64,000 nt of DNA, taken from positions 46,122-110,121 of the forward strand of contig NZ_KV812034.1 of the NCBI RefSeq assembly GCF_001813295.1, in the 5' to 3' direction. Shown here piece by piece: positions 1-8,461 of the stretch; the first letter of the stretch is position 1, and each line of letters starts with the position of its first letter. Source of the stretch: Streptococcus sp. HMSC072G04. Its GTDB lineage: Bacteria; Bacillota; Bacilli; Lactobacillales; Streptococcaceae. The notes beneath the pieces are model-generated. The model worked only from the letters and a program-made list of their open reading frames with translations. It had not been told where the DNA came from and ran no database searches. The position numbers were made by a program, and so were the translations under genes.

Positions 1-747
1 CCCTGCTGCCCCTAAAAAGACTCCAAGAAAAAGATAAATCCAGTACTGAGACAGATGGAGCGGTGGAATATTTTGTGGCATATGAAGCACTGGTGTTTGA
101 CCAAAGACATTGAGTGAAATAAAATTAGCAGTCAAACTAGCAGCCAAGGTCGAAATCCAAAAGAAACGTGAAAAATGATGGTAGACCTCTTCAACCACAA
201 ATAAGAGCCCCGCTATAGGTGCATTAAAGGCAGCCGCAAGACCAGCAGCAGCCCCACTTGCAATCAAAGACCGCTCCTCAACCGGACTGACCTTCAAATG
301 ATGGGCCACTCCTTTTCCACCCATTGCACCTAATTGAATACTAGGACCTTCACGACCAAGCATCAAGCCACTTCCGATGGCCAAGACACCTAGAATATAC
401 TTCTTCCACAGGGTATCCCACCATCTCACCGCCAAGAGGCCCTTAAGCTCCGCTTCGACTTGCGGAATTCCTGATCCCTTGATATCCCGATTTGTGCGAA
501 TGAGGCGACCAGCAATCAGTACGATCCCCCCGTAACCCAATAGCATCGCCAGCAAATAAAGTGGTTGACCAGACATCTCCTTGTAAAAGCCTTGAACAAA
601 ATGAAAAATATGTTCGATCAAAAAACGAAAACTCGAGACGATGCAGCCCACAACGATCCCAACCAGAACACCTCTGACAATATGGGCCACAATTGAACTA
701 GAGGCAAATTGAAATTCATTTTTAAAGGCTTCTTCTTTAGCAGACAT
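1..747 (-). CDS. ClC-family chloride channel/transporter, C-terminal part cut by window edge
   Basis: The reading frame starts at ATG 747 behind an AAGGAG ribosome site and runs off the left edge, so only about the first 249 residues are here. It is rich in membrane segments and contains the ClC signature GREGPSIQLGAMGG, whose Glu is the gating/proton glutamate of this family, and GSGIPQVEAEL, the first selectivity-filter motif. ClC proteins move chloride or exchange it for protons, and in some bacteria carry fluoride. A -10 box (TATAAT on the minus strand, 779-784) lies about 30 nt upstream. The family is certain; ion specificity is not visible. Confidence 0.9.
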   Translation of the reverse strand, partial: MSAKEEAFKNEFQFASSSIVAHIVRGVLVGIVVGCIVSSFRFLIEHIFHFVQGFYKEMSGQPLYLLAMLLGYGGIVLIAGRLIRTNRDIKGSGIPQVEAELKGLLAVRWWDTLWKKYILGVLAIGSGLMLGREGPSIQLGAMGGKGVAHHLKVSPVEERSLIASGAAAGLAAAFNAPIAGLLFVVEEVYHHFSRFFWISTLAASLTANFISLNVFGQTPVLHMPQNIPPLHLSQYWIYLFLGVFLGAAG

Positions 748-820
748 TCCCTAACTCCTTCAAACTCTTATCCTATTCATTATACCTTATTTCACTGCCT
801 CTGAATACATGGAAAGACAG

Positions 821-853
821 AAAAAAACAAAACTACCCTTGTTAGTTTTGTTT
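821..853 (-). terminator. Terminator downstream of nox
   Basis: The arms AAACAAAACTA and TAGTTTTGTTT pair around a short loop. Read on the minus strand the hairpin is followed by a run of seven T, so it would stop leftward transcription from nox before the ClC gene. Confidence 0.7.
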
Positions 854-953
854 AGAATGTAGACAAACCATTTTATCAAGTAAAATAAGTTAAGAAATTC
901 TACAAAGAAATATAAATATGTTCTATTTATTATGGAACGAATAAAGAAAAGTC

Positions 954-1091
954 AAAACTTTCCGCTGTGAGAAAAGTGCCTGAAACAATAGAGTTTCAGG
1001 CACTCGGAATTATTGAGACCTTAGGCTCAATAATTAGTCATGGAACTTCTACGAAGGTCGCTGACGTCCGTACTCACCTAAGGAAAGTTTT
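954..1091 (-). repeat. Structured intergenic repeat, long copy (closing stem AACTTTCC/GGAAAGTT)
   Basis: The 138-nt element is closed by AAAACTTTCC at its left and GGAAAGTTTT at its right. Inside are a hairpin AGTGCCTGAAAC/TTTCAGGCACT, a second hairpin ATTATTGAG/CTCAATAAT, and a stretch with GAAGGTCGCTGACGTCCGTACTCACC. A shorter copy with the same closing stem and flanking words lies at 50806-50884. Both copies are in the same orientation just 3' of a minus-strand gene (here nox), so they would be transcribed as a 3' untranslated RNA structure. The name of the family is unknown to me. Confidence 0.7.
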
Positions 1092-1108
1092 TAATAGAAC
1101 TTTAGCTA

Positions 1109-2485
1109 TTATTCAGCAGTTAAAGCTGCCATTGTGATGTAGTTGTATGGTTTGTTGAAGTGTGGCAAGAAGAACAAGTCTGTCAAGGCCAATTTATCAA
1201 TCGTCACGTGTTCTTGAATCGCAAGTGAGAACATGTGGATAGCCATTGAGATGGCGCTATCACGTGATACCATTTGAGCTCCAAGGATTTGACGAGTATC
1301 TTTATCATAGACGATCTTGATACCAACTTCATAGTTATCGTGTTTGATAAATTCAGGTTTTTGAAGGTCGTTAAAGCCAGTTTCAGTGGCATTGAAGCCT
1401 GCAGCTTTCGCTTTTTCAAGCGTCAAACCAGTTGAAACCATGTGAAGGCCGTAGATAGAGATACCGTTAGAACCTTGAACACCGATTCCTTCTAATTCAT
1501 GACCAGTCGCATTGTAGGCACCGACAATACCTGAACGAACCGCATTAGACGCAAGAGCGATGTAGCTCATTTCGTTACGAGCGTTATCGAAGATAGTCGC
1601 ACAGTCACCAACTGCGTAGACACCTGGAAGTGACGTTTCTTGTTTCTTATCAACAAGGAAAGCACCATTGCGGAAGAGTTCGATCTTACCATCAGCAAGA
1701 GCTGTATTAGGACGGAAACCAACAGCTAAGATAACCATATCTACATCGAAGGTTTCTTTATCGGTTACAAGGCGTTCCACCTTACCATCTCCTTCAACCG
1801 CTTGAACTGTTTGTCCAAGTGCCAAACGGATGTTGTGGTCTTCCAAGTTTTTCGCCATGATGTCAGTGAAGTCTTTGTCGTAGTAGCCATTCAAGACAGT
1901 GTCCACGATATCAACCAAGACAACATCTTTACCAAGACGTTCGAAAGCTTCAGCAAGTTCAACACCAATGTAACCACCACCAACTACGGCGATACGATTC
2001 AAGTGTTTGCTGTTGTCCTTCAATTTTTCGATCACTTCTTCAGCGTTTTGGTACAATTTAACAAATTGAAGATTTTCAAGAGTTGCTTTGAATTCGCGGT
2101 TACCAGGTACGATTTCAACACCTTTAATTGGAGGAATGATTGGTGTTGATCCAGTCGCAAAGATCAATTTTTCGTAAGATTCTTTGTGTTCTTTTCCATC
2201 AACTTCTGCAGTCACCACTTTGTTGTCATAGTCAATTGAAAGAACAGGAGAGTTCATGTAGACTTTTGCACCTTTTGCTTCCAATTTTTCTTTGTCAGAG
2301 TAGAAAAGACCTTCAGGACCATCGATTTGCTCACCGATCCAAAGCGCCATCCCACATCCAAGGAATGAAATGTTTGAGTTTTGGTCAAAAACCACAATTT
2401 CATTTTCATTTCCGAAATTATCTAACATAGTGTTGATACAAGCTGTTCCGGCATGGTTAGCCCCTACAACAACGATTTTACTCAT
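1109..2485 (-). CDS. nox: NADH oxidase, water-forming
   Basis: A 458-residue FAD-dependent pyridine nucleotide-disulfide oxidoreductase. The N-terminal GANHAG dinucleotide-binding motif holds FAD, Cys42 in [10 protein letters not shown] is the redox cysteine that is reduced to sulfenic acid, the second motif [13 protein letters not shown] binds NADH, and VYAVGDCA is the FAD-ribityl motif. Streptococcal enzymes of this length reduce O2 to water with two NADH, regenerating NAD+ under aerobic growth. CoA-disulfide reductase and NADH peroxidase share the fold; the close match to the streptococcal Nox length and motifs favours Nox. It is divergent from the apbE operon, and its promoter is overlapped by a cre-like site. 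Confidence 0.93.
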   Translation of the reverse strand: MSKIVVVGANHAGTACINTMLDNFGNENEIVVFDQNSNISFLGCGMALWIGEQIDGPEGLFYSDKEKLEAKGAKVYMNSPVLSIDYDNKVVTAEVDGKEHKESYEKLIFATGSTPIIPPIKGVEIVPGNREFKATLENLQFVKLYQNAEEVIEKLKDNSKHLNRIAVVGGGYIGVELAEAFERLGKDVVLVDIVDTVLNGYYDKDFTDIMAKNLEDHNIRLALGQTVQAVEGDGKVERLVTDKETFDVDMVILAVGFRPNTALADGKIELFRNGAFLVDKKQETSLPGVYAVGDCATIFDNARNEMSYIALASNAVRSGIVGAYNATGHELEGIGVQGSNGISIYGLHMVSTGLTLEKAKAAGFNATETGFNDLQKPEFIKHDNYEVGIKIVYDKDTRQILGAQMVSRDSAISMAIHMFSLAIQEHVTIDKLALTDLFFLPHFNKPYNYITMAALTAE

Positions 2486-2521
2486 AGAATAAATCCTACC
2501 TTTAATTTAATTTACTTCTTG

Positions 2522-2551
2522 AGTATATCATAAAAATGATATCGGTTACAA
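2522..2551 (-). promoter_or_regulatory. nox promoter with overlapping cre-like site
   Basis: On the minus strand -35 TTGTAA (2546-2551) and -10 TATACT (2522-2527) are 18 nt apart. The sequence TGATATCGGTTACA at 2537-2550 matches the CcpA cre consensus TGWAANCGNTNWCA with one mismatch and covers the -35 box, a position expected to repress. Confidence 0.6.
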
Positions 2552-2645
2552 TTATTTTGCTCAGAATTTGTGATCTTTTTTTCAATTTTCCAGAAAATCA
2601 CACTTCACATGTTTCAAAAAATGTCAAACAATATGCTCGAAAGGA

Positions 2646-2674
2646 TTGTGAAAACGATATCTTTTTGATATACT
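2646..2674 (+). promoter_or_regulatory. apbE operon promoter with overlapping cre-like site
   Basis: -35 TTGTGA (2646-2651) and -10 TATACT (2669-2674) have 17-nt spacing. TGAAAACGATATCT (2649-2662) fits the cre consensus in 13 of 14 positions and lies between the two boxes. Predicted transcription start is near 2681. Confidence 0.65.
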
Positions 2675-2709
2675 GTAAGTGAGTGAAAATAGGAAAGGAT
2701 AGATTTTTA

Positions 2710-3633
2710 GTGGACCTAAGTAGTCGATCCGAACGTTTGATGGGTACGACCATCACTGTTTCGATCTGTCACCCACAAGCGAATGAACTCTTAGCCCGCT
2801 GCTTTGAACTTCTTCGCTCCTACGAACATCGCTTCAGTGCTAATGATGCAAGTTCTGAACTCATGGAGGTCAATCACCAAGCTGGTATTGCTCCTGTCCA
2901 AGTTCATCCAGATCTTTTTGAACTGATTGCATTAGGTACCTTGCATAGTCAAGCTCAAGACAGCCATTTAAACATCGCCATTGGTCCTCTTGTACAAACC
3001 TGGCGAATTGGATTTTCAGATGCTAGACGTCCCCAGCAAGGGGAAATTGATCAAGCTCTGGCCAAGATCGATCCTCACCAAATCCAGCTCGACCCAGAAA
3101 ACCATACGGTCTTTCTGACACGTCCTGGAATGAAGATTGATTTGGGAGCCTTGGCTAAGGGCTATAGTGCGGACTGTATTGCAACCTTTTTAAAGAGTCA
3201 GGGAGTAACAGATGCCTTGATCGATCTTGGAGGAAATATCCTCACTGTCGGTCAACACCCTATCAAACAACAGCCTTGGCGGATTGGCATTCAAAATCCA
3301 GTCGAAAAAAGGGGGCAGCACCTACTGGTCCTCTCTGTCAAGGATAAATCTATTGTCACCTCTGGCATCTACGAGCGTCATTTAGAAGTTGACGGCCAGT
3401 CGTTTCACCACATTTTTGATAGCGCGACGGGCTATCCGGTCGAGACAGACTTAGCCAGTATCACCATCATATCTGATCGATCCGTAGACGGGGAGATATG
3501 GACTACCCGCTTGTTCGGGGAATCTCCTGCTTCTATCCTCAACACTGTTGAATCACTTCCTGGTATAGATACCTTATTGGTTTCTCAATCAGGCAAGATC
3601 GCCTATACAAGTGGGCTTCAATCTTATTTATAA
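2710..3633 (+). CDS. apbE: FAD:protein FMN transferase (ApbE family), cytosolic type
   Basis: ApbE uses FAD as donor and joins FMN by a phosphodiester bond to Ser/Thr of target proteins, releasing AMP. Motifs: ERLMGTTI near the N-terminus, DLGALAKGYSAD (FAD/metal site), DLGGNI, SGIYERH and the HIFDSATGYPVE metal-binding segment. The start is taken as GTG 2710, behind AGGAAAGGA; the earlier in-frame GTG at 2683 sits on the predicted transcription start. The 307-residue product begins directly with the domain and has no signal peptide or lipobox, unlike exported ApbE proteins, so it should act in the cytosol. Two flavin reductase-type genes follow at once, and the last carries ApbE target motifs in its tail. 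Confidence 0.9.
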   Translation: MDLSSRSERLMGTTITVSICHPQANELLARCFELLRSYEHRFSANDASSELMEVNHQAGIAPVQVHPDLFELIALGTLHSQAQDSHLNIAIGPLVQTWRIGFSDARRPQQGEIDQALAKIDPHQIQLDPENHTVFLTRPGMKIDLGALAKGYSADCIATFLKSQGVTDALIDLGGNILTVGQHPIKQQPWRIGIQNPVEKRGQHLLVLSVKDKSIVTSGIYERHLEVDGQSFHHIFDSATGYPVETDLASITIISDRSVDGEIWTTRLFGESPASILNTVESLPGIDTLLVSQSGKIAYTSGLQSYL

Positions 3634-3658
3634 TTCTCCTATAAGAAAGGAATTTTCC

Positions 3659-4264
3659 ATGATAAAACTTATTGCGATTGTGGGGACTAACTCCAAACGT
3701 TCTACAAACCGTCAACTGCTTCAATACATGCAAAAACATTTTGCTGATAAGGCTGAGATCGAATTGGTCGAAATTAAAGATATCCCTGTCTTTAACAAAC
3801 CAGCCGACAAACAAGTGCCTGAAGCTGTCTTGGATATTGTTGCAAAAATTGAGGATGCTGATGGAGTCATTATTGGGACTCCAGAATACGACCACTCTAT
3901 TCCAGCGGTCTTGATGAGTGCACTCGCTTGGCTCTCATACGGAGTCTTCCCATTGTTGAACAAACCGGTCATGATTACTGGGGCATCATACGGTACGTTG
4001 GGATCTTCACGCGCCCAACTCCAACTTCGCCAAATCTTAAATGCTCCTGAAATTAAAGCGAATGTCTTGCCAGATGAATTCTTGCTCTCCCATTCATTGC
4101 AAGCCTTTGATCAAAATGGAGACTTGGTGGATTTAGATGTCATTCAAAAATTAGATGCCGTCTTCAATGATTTCCGTGTGTTTGTAAAAATCACAGACAA
4201 ATTGCGCAACGCCCAAGAATTACTTCGCAAAGATGCTGAAGAATTTGACTGGGAAAACTTGTAA
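3659..4264 (+). CDS. NADPH-dependent FMN reductase-family protein
   Basis: A 201-residue flavodoxin-fold protein. GTNSKRSTNRQL after the first strand is the FMN phosphate-binding loop and GTPEYDHSIPAVLMSAL is the conserved NADPH:FMN reductase segment contacting the flavin; GASYGTLGSSRA follows. Such enzymes reduce free or bound flavin, quinones or azo compounds with NAD(P)H. Start ATG 3659 has AAGAAAGGA in front of it, 25 nt after apbE, and the third gene follows 18 nt later, so all three form one transcript. The likely role is to supply reducing equivalents to the flavinylated partner. True substrate is unknown. Confidence 0.85.
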   Translation: MIKLIAIVGTNSKRSTNRQLLQYMQKHFADKAEIELVEIKDIPVFNKPADKQVPEAVLDIVAKIEDADGVIIGTPEYDHSIPAVLMSALAWLSYGVFPLLNKPVMITGASYGTLGSSRAQLQLRQILNAPEIKANVLPDEFLLSHSLQAFDQNGDLVDLDVIQKLDAVFNDFRVFVKITDKLRNAQELLRKDAEEFDWENL

Positions 4265-4282
4265 GATAGGAGACATACTAGC

Positions 4283-5527
4283 ATGAAATTTGTTGGACTT
4301 GTAGGATCGAACTACGATCAATCATATAACCGTAAACTTTTGGAATTCATTCGCCGCCAATTTAAGATCAAATTTGAATTGGAAGTTCTTGAAATCGACG
4401 AAGTTCCAATGTTTAATCAAGATGAAAAATGGGACGAAAGTTTCCAATTACGTCTTTTATATAACAAAATCACTCGTGCAGATGGTGTCATCATTGCCAC
4501 TCCAGAGCACAACCATACGATCTCTGCTGCTCTCAAGTCTGTTCTTGAATGGCTATCTTTCGAGGTGCATCCATTTGAAAACAAACCGGTTATGATCGTC
4601 GGTGCTTCTTACTATGATCAAGGGACTTCACGCGCACAGGTTCACCTCCGTAAGATCCTTGATGCTCCAGGTGTCAATGCTTACACTCTTCCAGGGAATG
4701 AATTCCTTCTAGGAAAAGCGAAAGAAGCTTTTGACGAAAACGGCAATATCATCAACGAGGGAACCGTCAAATTCCTTGAAACCTGCTTGGATAATTTTAT
4801 GAAATACGTTGAGGTTGTATCGAAATTGAAAAAACCAAAACCAATTGAACCAGAAGACTTGGATTGTAATCATCCAATCGCTACAACTGTTACTGAAGTC
4901 GATCCTGACGATCCAGACTGGGTAGAAAAAGTAGCTGAAATCACCGGTGCCGTTTCTGGCGATACCTATGTCAAACTCGACCACGGTATCCTAACCGTTA
5001 ACCAAATTGATATGTTCTTGAAGGCTATGCCATTTGAATTGACTTATGCCGATGATAACAACCAATTCCTCTACTACAACAATGCCCATCAAGATCCAGA
5101 TACCATGTTTGCTAAACGCGTGCCACCTCAATCAGGAAGCCGGATGTCAACCGTTCACGGCTCCCTACCACCAGCACGTATGAAAAACGTGGAATGGGTG
5201 ATTGGTACCCTTCGTAACGGTAACCAAGACTATGTTCGGACCATTGTTCCAGGATCTCCTGAAGGCGTGATCAACACTCACAACTACCAAGCTATGTACT
5301 ATGAAGATGGTTCTTACGCTGGTATCAATGAGATTGTCTTCAACTTCAAACCATGGTTGGACTGGTACCTGCAAACAACAGGTCAACGTCTAGTTGGCGG
5401 AAGCGGTCCATTTGCTCCTGCTAGTGGACACGGTAGTGCAGATGCAACTTCTGGTGCTTCTGATGCTGGAGGACATGGTGACGGAGGGCACGGAGATGCC
5501 GATGCCACTTCTGGCGCAAGCAACTAA
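4283..5527 (+). CDS. FMN reductase fused to PAS-like (DUF438-type) domain with two ApbE flavinylation motifs in the tail
   Basis: 414 residues in three parts. Residues 1 to about 190 repeat the flavodoxin-like reductase fold of the upstream gene (GSNYDQSYNRKL loop; TPEHNHTISAALKSVLEW). Residues about 235-370 resemble the C-terminal PAS domain of DUF438 proteins (LTVNQIDMFLKAMPFELTYAD, then a VHGSLPPARMKNVEWVI segment). Residues about 371-414 form a flexible Gly/His/Asp tail in which DATSGAS occurs at 387-393 and 407-413, fitting the ApbE acceptor pattern D-x-x-S/T-G-A-T/S, with Ser in place of the usual final Thr. With apbE two genes upstream, I infer that the tail carries covalent FMN. The many His residues could also bind metal. 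Domain calls are fairly firm; flavinylation is inference. Confidence 0.8.
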   Translation: MKFVGLVGSNYDQSYNRKLLEFIRRQFKIKFELEVLEIDEVPMFNQDEKWDESFQLRLLYNKITRADGVIIATPEHNHTISAALKSVLEWLSFEVHPFENKPVMIVGASYYDQGTSRAQVHLRKILDAPGVNAYTLPGNEFLLGKAKEAFDENGNIINEGTVKFLETCLDNFMKYVEVVSKLKKPKPIEPEDLDCNHPIATTVTEVDPDDPDWVEKVAEITGAVSGDTYVKLDHGILTVNQIDMFLKAMPFELTYADDNNQFLYYNNAHQDPDTMFAKRVPPQSGSRMSTVHGSLPPARMKNVEWVIGTLRNGNQDYVRTIVPGSPEGVINTHNYQAMYYEDGSYAGINEIVFNFKPWLDWYLQTTGQRLVGGSGPFAPASGHGSADATSGASDAGGHGDGGHGDADATSGASN

Positions 5528-5534
5528 GAAACTA

Positions 5535-5566
5535 GAAAAAAATGAAGCTTCGTGCTTCATTTTTTT
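5535..5566. terminator. Bidirectional terminator between the flavin operon and the thioredoxin lipoprotein gene
   Basis: AATGAAGC and GCTTCATT pair around TTCGT, with A-run on the left and T-run on the right, so the hairpin can stop both converging transcripts. It overlaps the last codons of the minus-strand gene. Confidence 0.85.
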
Positions 5567-6128
5567 ATTGTAACTCTTTGATAATCTTCTTAGCATCTTC
5601 GTTTGAAATAGCCCCTAATTGGACATGTCCAATTTTCCCATGACTGTCTATAAAGACTTCTGTAGGAATAGAGCGAACCTGATAATCTGCAAATGCAGAA
5701 CCGTCTGGATTGTACAAGACCGGTACTGACTTGTAATCTTGTTGATCAAACCATTTGACGAATTCTTCTTCTGTTTTTTCACCTTGCATCCCTGGTGCCA
5801 TAACAGTGAGAATCTCAAAGTCCCGGTCCTTTTCTTCGACCAGTTTATTCAGTTCAGGCATACTTTGCCGGCAAGGGCCACACCAGGTTGCCCAAAATTT
5901 CAAATAAACCTTCTTCCCTTTGTAGTCTGAAAGTTTGACCGTATTCCCCTTCATATCCTTTAGTTCAAAGTCACTGGCGTCTTTTCCCACCAAAGGATTC
6001 TTATTCGTTGTTGTATTCATTGTTGGCTGATTGTCCATACCACTCTCACTGGATTGATTCATGGAACAAGCTGACAGCAAAGCCAGAGAAAGTACTGAGA
6101 AACAAGCGTATTTAATACCTTTCATCAT
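5565..6128 (-). CDS. Surface thioredoxin-family lipoprotein (TlpA/Etrx-like)
   Basis: 187 residues with a lipoprotein signal (LLSAC lipobox, Cys about residue 21), a Ser/Asn/Thr linker and a TlpA-type thioredoxin domain with active site WCGPC inside WATWCGPCRQSM and the cis-Pro segment RSIPTEVF. It should sit on the outer membrane face and pass electrons to oxidised surface proteins, as streptococcal Etrx proteins do for methionine sulfoxide reductase. The electron donor gene ccdA is 20 nt upstream in the same direction. No msrAB gene is adjacent, unlike the pneumococcal etrx loci, so the client is open. The first ATG has a GGAGG ribosome site. Confidence 0.88.
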   Translation of the reverse strand: MMKGIKYACFSVLSLALLSACSMNQSSESGMDNQPTMNTTTNKNPLVGKDASDFELKDMKGNTVKLSDYKGKKVYLKFWATWCGPCRQSMPELNKLVEEKDRDFEILTVMAPGMQGEKTEEEFVKWFDQQDYKSVPVLYNPDGSAFADYQVRSIPTEVFIDSHGKIGHVQLGAISNEDAKKIIKELQ

Positions 6129-6148
6129 GCGTTAAACCTCCGATATTT

Positions 6149-6856
6149 TTATGAAAAGATAGATGACAAACTGTTCAATTGTCCCAAGAGTAAGAGAATC
6201 CCCATCAGAATAATGATGGCTCCGCCAATTTTCTTCAGCAACAACAAATGGGGTTTGAGACGATTAAAGTAAGGTAGGACCAGACTAGATGCTAAGGCCA
6301 ACAGTAAAAACGGAAGGGCCATTCCCAAGGTGTAAACTAGGAGATAAACAGCTCCCATAAGAGCATCCTGCCCATCTGATGCTGCTAAAGCAAGAACTGA
6401 TCCCAATACCGGACCAATACAAGGCGTCCAACCAAAACTAAAGCCAAGACCAAGGAGAAAAGCTGAGAACAATTCATTCTTCTGTTTGTTGGCTCCAAAA
6501 TCCATTGTTTTTTGCTTCTCAAGGAAATGAAATTTAAAAACTTCCATCTGATGAAGACCAAGGATAATGATCAGGACTCCCATCAGATAACGGAACCAAT
6601 TGGTGTACATGATCTTTCCAAGCAAGCCCGCTCCAAAACCAATGAGGAGGAAAATAACAGAAATACCAGCAATAAAACAAATGGTTTTTAACAAGCCATG
6701 CCAGCGAATTTTTTTCCCGAACAATTGGATAGCCTTTTCCTGATCACTTCCTAGCAAGATTCCAATATAAACCGGCAGCAAAGGAAAGACACAGGGAGAA
6801 AAGAAAGACAGAATACCCGCAAGAAAAACTGTCAATGAAAAAATGATTGGATTCAT
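6149..6856 (-). CDS. ccdA: CcdA-type cytochrome c biogenesis/thiol-disulfide membrane transporter
   Basis: 235 residues with six expected membrane helices. FFSPCVFPLLP near the N-terminus and GWTPCIGPVLG in the fourth segment each hold one Cys of the pair that carries electrons from cytosolic thioredoxin across the membrane. Partner of the thioredoxin lipoprotein directly downstream. No cytochrome c genes are nearby, so the role is surface thiol reduction rather than cytochrome maturation. Confidence 0.9.
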   Translation of the reverse strand: MNPIIFSLTVFLAGILSFFSPCVFPLLPVYIGILLGSDQEKAIQLFGKKIRWHGLLKTICFIAGISVIFLLIGFGAGLLGKIMYTNWFRYLMGVLIIILGLHQMEVFKFHFLEKQKTMDFGANKQKNELFSAFLLGLGFSFGWTPCIGPVLGSVLALAASDGQDALMGAVYLLVYTLGMALPFLLLALASSLVLPYFNRLKPHLLLLKKIGGAIIILMGILLLLGQLNSLSSIFS

Positions 6857-6970
6857 AGTTCACTCCGTATATTGATATGCTACATTCAGTATAGCATTGA
6901 CTGACAAAAAATAAAAATTTCTGCTACGTTTTTTACTAAAGTTTGGATTTAAATGCTAGTTTCAAAAGAA

Positions 6971-6999
6971 AAACCCTAAAGCATAAACCTTTAGAGTTT
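6971..6999 (-). terminator. Terminator of brnQ
   Basis: AAACCCTAAAG and CTTTAGAGTTT pair around CATAAAC; on the minus strand a T-rich tail follows. Confidence 0.7.
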
Positions 7000-7009
7000 C
7001 TAATATAAC

Positions 7010-8326
7010 TTATTCTTCTGCCGTTTGTTTATTTGGTAATACGAGCGATAAAAGAATCCCGATGACTACTGGAACCAACCATGGAAGAGATTGAGCCGCA
7101 AATGGAAGCAAAGCAACCCCCTTTTCTACTAGTGAAATTTTAAAGGTACTTGCCAGAACACTTGCAAGAGAGACCAAGCTGGCCAAGAAAATAGTCAGTT
7201 GCATTCCTGGTTTTGAAAGAGCCACAAATTTATTCACTATCACAATCAATACAATGGTAATGGTGATTGGGTAAAGAATCATCAAGACTGGCAATGAGAA
7301 AGCAATAATGGTATTCAAGCCAAGGTTGGCAATCGCAAAACCAATCATAGTGAAGACACTTGCATAGACCTTGTAAGAAACCTTAGGGAAGGTGCTATGG
7401 AAGAATTCACTGGTAGAGACGATTAAACCAGCAGTTGTGGTAAAGCAAGTTACCGTCACCATTCCTGCTAGGAAAATCTGAGCAGTCGGACCAAAGATCG
7501 CTTTGGTCGCTTCTGATAATACATACACCCCTTTATTGGTATCAGATGCCATAACAGAAGCCGGAATTGGAAAATGATTCCCCAGATATCCTAAACCGAT
7601 ATACAGCACACTAAAACCAAGCGCTACGACAATCCCAACCAACCAAATGGTCTTGATGTATTCTTTCTTACTTGAAAATCCAAGTTGATTCAGGGTAGTC
7701 ACTGCGATCACACTAAAGGCAACAGAAGCCAAGGCATCCAAGGTATTGTAGCCCTCTAAAAATCCTTGCCCAAAGGCAGAAGCCTGATAGGCTTTGGTGG
7801 CCACCATTGGAGCATGTCCACTGTATTTTAAAGCTCCAAGAACGACCAAAATCAAAATGAGAATCGCAAAGATCGGGGTCAATATACGACCGATCCGATC
7901 TAGAATCTTAGATGGATTCAAAGCAATCAGAAAGGCTAACAAAAAGTAGACCAGGGTAAAAATGAAAAGTGCTAAACTGGCATTCATTCCACCTAATAAG
8001 GGGGCTATCCCCACTTCGAAAGATACCGTCGCCGTTCTTGGAATGGCAAAGAAAGGACCAATCGAAAGATAAAGAGCAACTAAGTATACAATCACGAAAA
8101 CAGGTGAAATCTTACGAGAAATCTCATGAATATAGCCTTTGGGATTGAGTGTCCCTATAATCAAGGTCACAATGGCAATTCCCACTCCTGAAAGGACAAA
8201 CCCAGCAATAGCTGGCCAAAATTGATTACCCGATAAAGCACCAAGAGCCGGTGGGAAAATCAGGTTTCCAGCACCAAAAAAAATACCAAACAGTAATAAA
8301 CCTGTCAGGGAACCTTTTCGTAACAT
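7010..8326 (-). CDS. brnQ: Branched-chain amino acid transport carrier
   Basis: 438 residues, about 12 hydrophobic helices, with the LIVCS-family N-terminus GLLLFGIFFGAGNLIFPPALG that forms the cation/substrate site. The protein takes up Leu, Ile and Val with sodium or protons. It stands alone, with its own terminator, and starts at ATG 8326 behind AAGGAG. It complements the ilvE and leu genes further along the window. Confidence 0.92.
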   Translation of the reverse strand: MLRKGSLTGLLLFGIFFGAGNLIFPPALGALSGNQFWPAIAGFVLSGVGIAIVTLIIGTLNPKGYIHEISRKISPVFVIVYLVALYLSIGPFFAIPRTATVSFEVGIAPLLGGMNASLALFIFTLVYFLLAFLIALNPSKILDRIGRILTPIFAILILILVVLGALKYSGHAPMVATKAYQASAFGQGFLEGYNTLDALASVAFSVIAVTTLNQLGFSSKKEYIKTIWLVGIVVALGFSVLYIGLGYLGNHFPIPASVMASDTNKGVYVLSEATKAIFGPTAQIFLAGMVTVTCFTTTAGLIVSTSEFFHSTFPKVSYKVYASVFTMIGFAIANLGLNTIIAFSLPVLMILYPITITIVLIVIVNKFVALSKPGMQLTIFLASLVSLASVLASTFKISLVEKGVALLPFAAQSLPWLVPVVIGILLSLVLPNKQTAEE

Positions 8327-8461
8327 ACGATCTCCTTAAAAAAACGATAATCTTAACTTTATCAAATTCATTTGAAGAATGCAACTTATTTACATGAACA
8401 ATCCGCTATTTCTATCAGTCATTATGATACAATGGATGTAAGATTTTACGAGGGGCAAAAC

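Noticed and set aside
2683..2709. GTG 2683 as start of apbE
   Set aside because: It lies at the predicted transcription start and lacks a ribosome site; GTG 2710 has AGGAAAGGA at proper distance and gives the family-like N-terminus.
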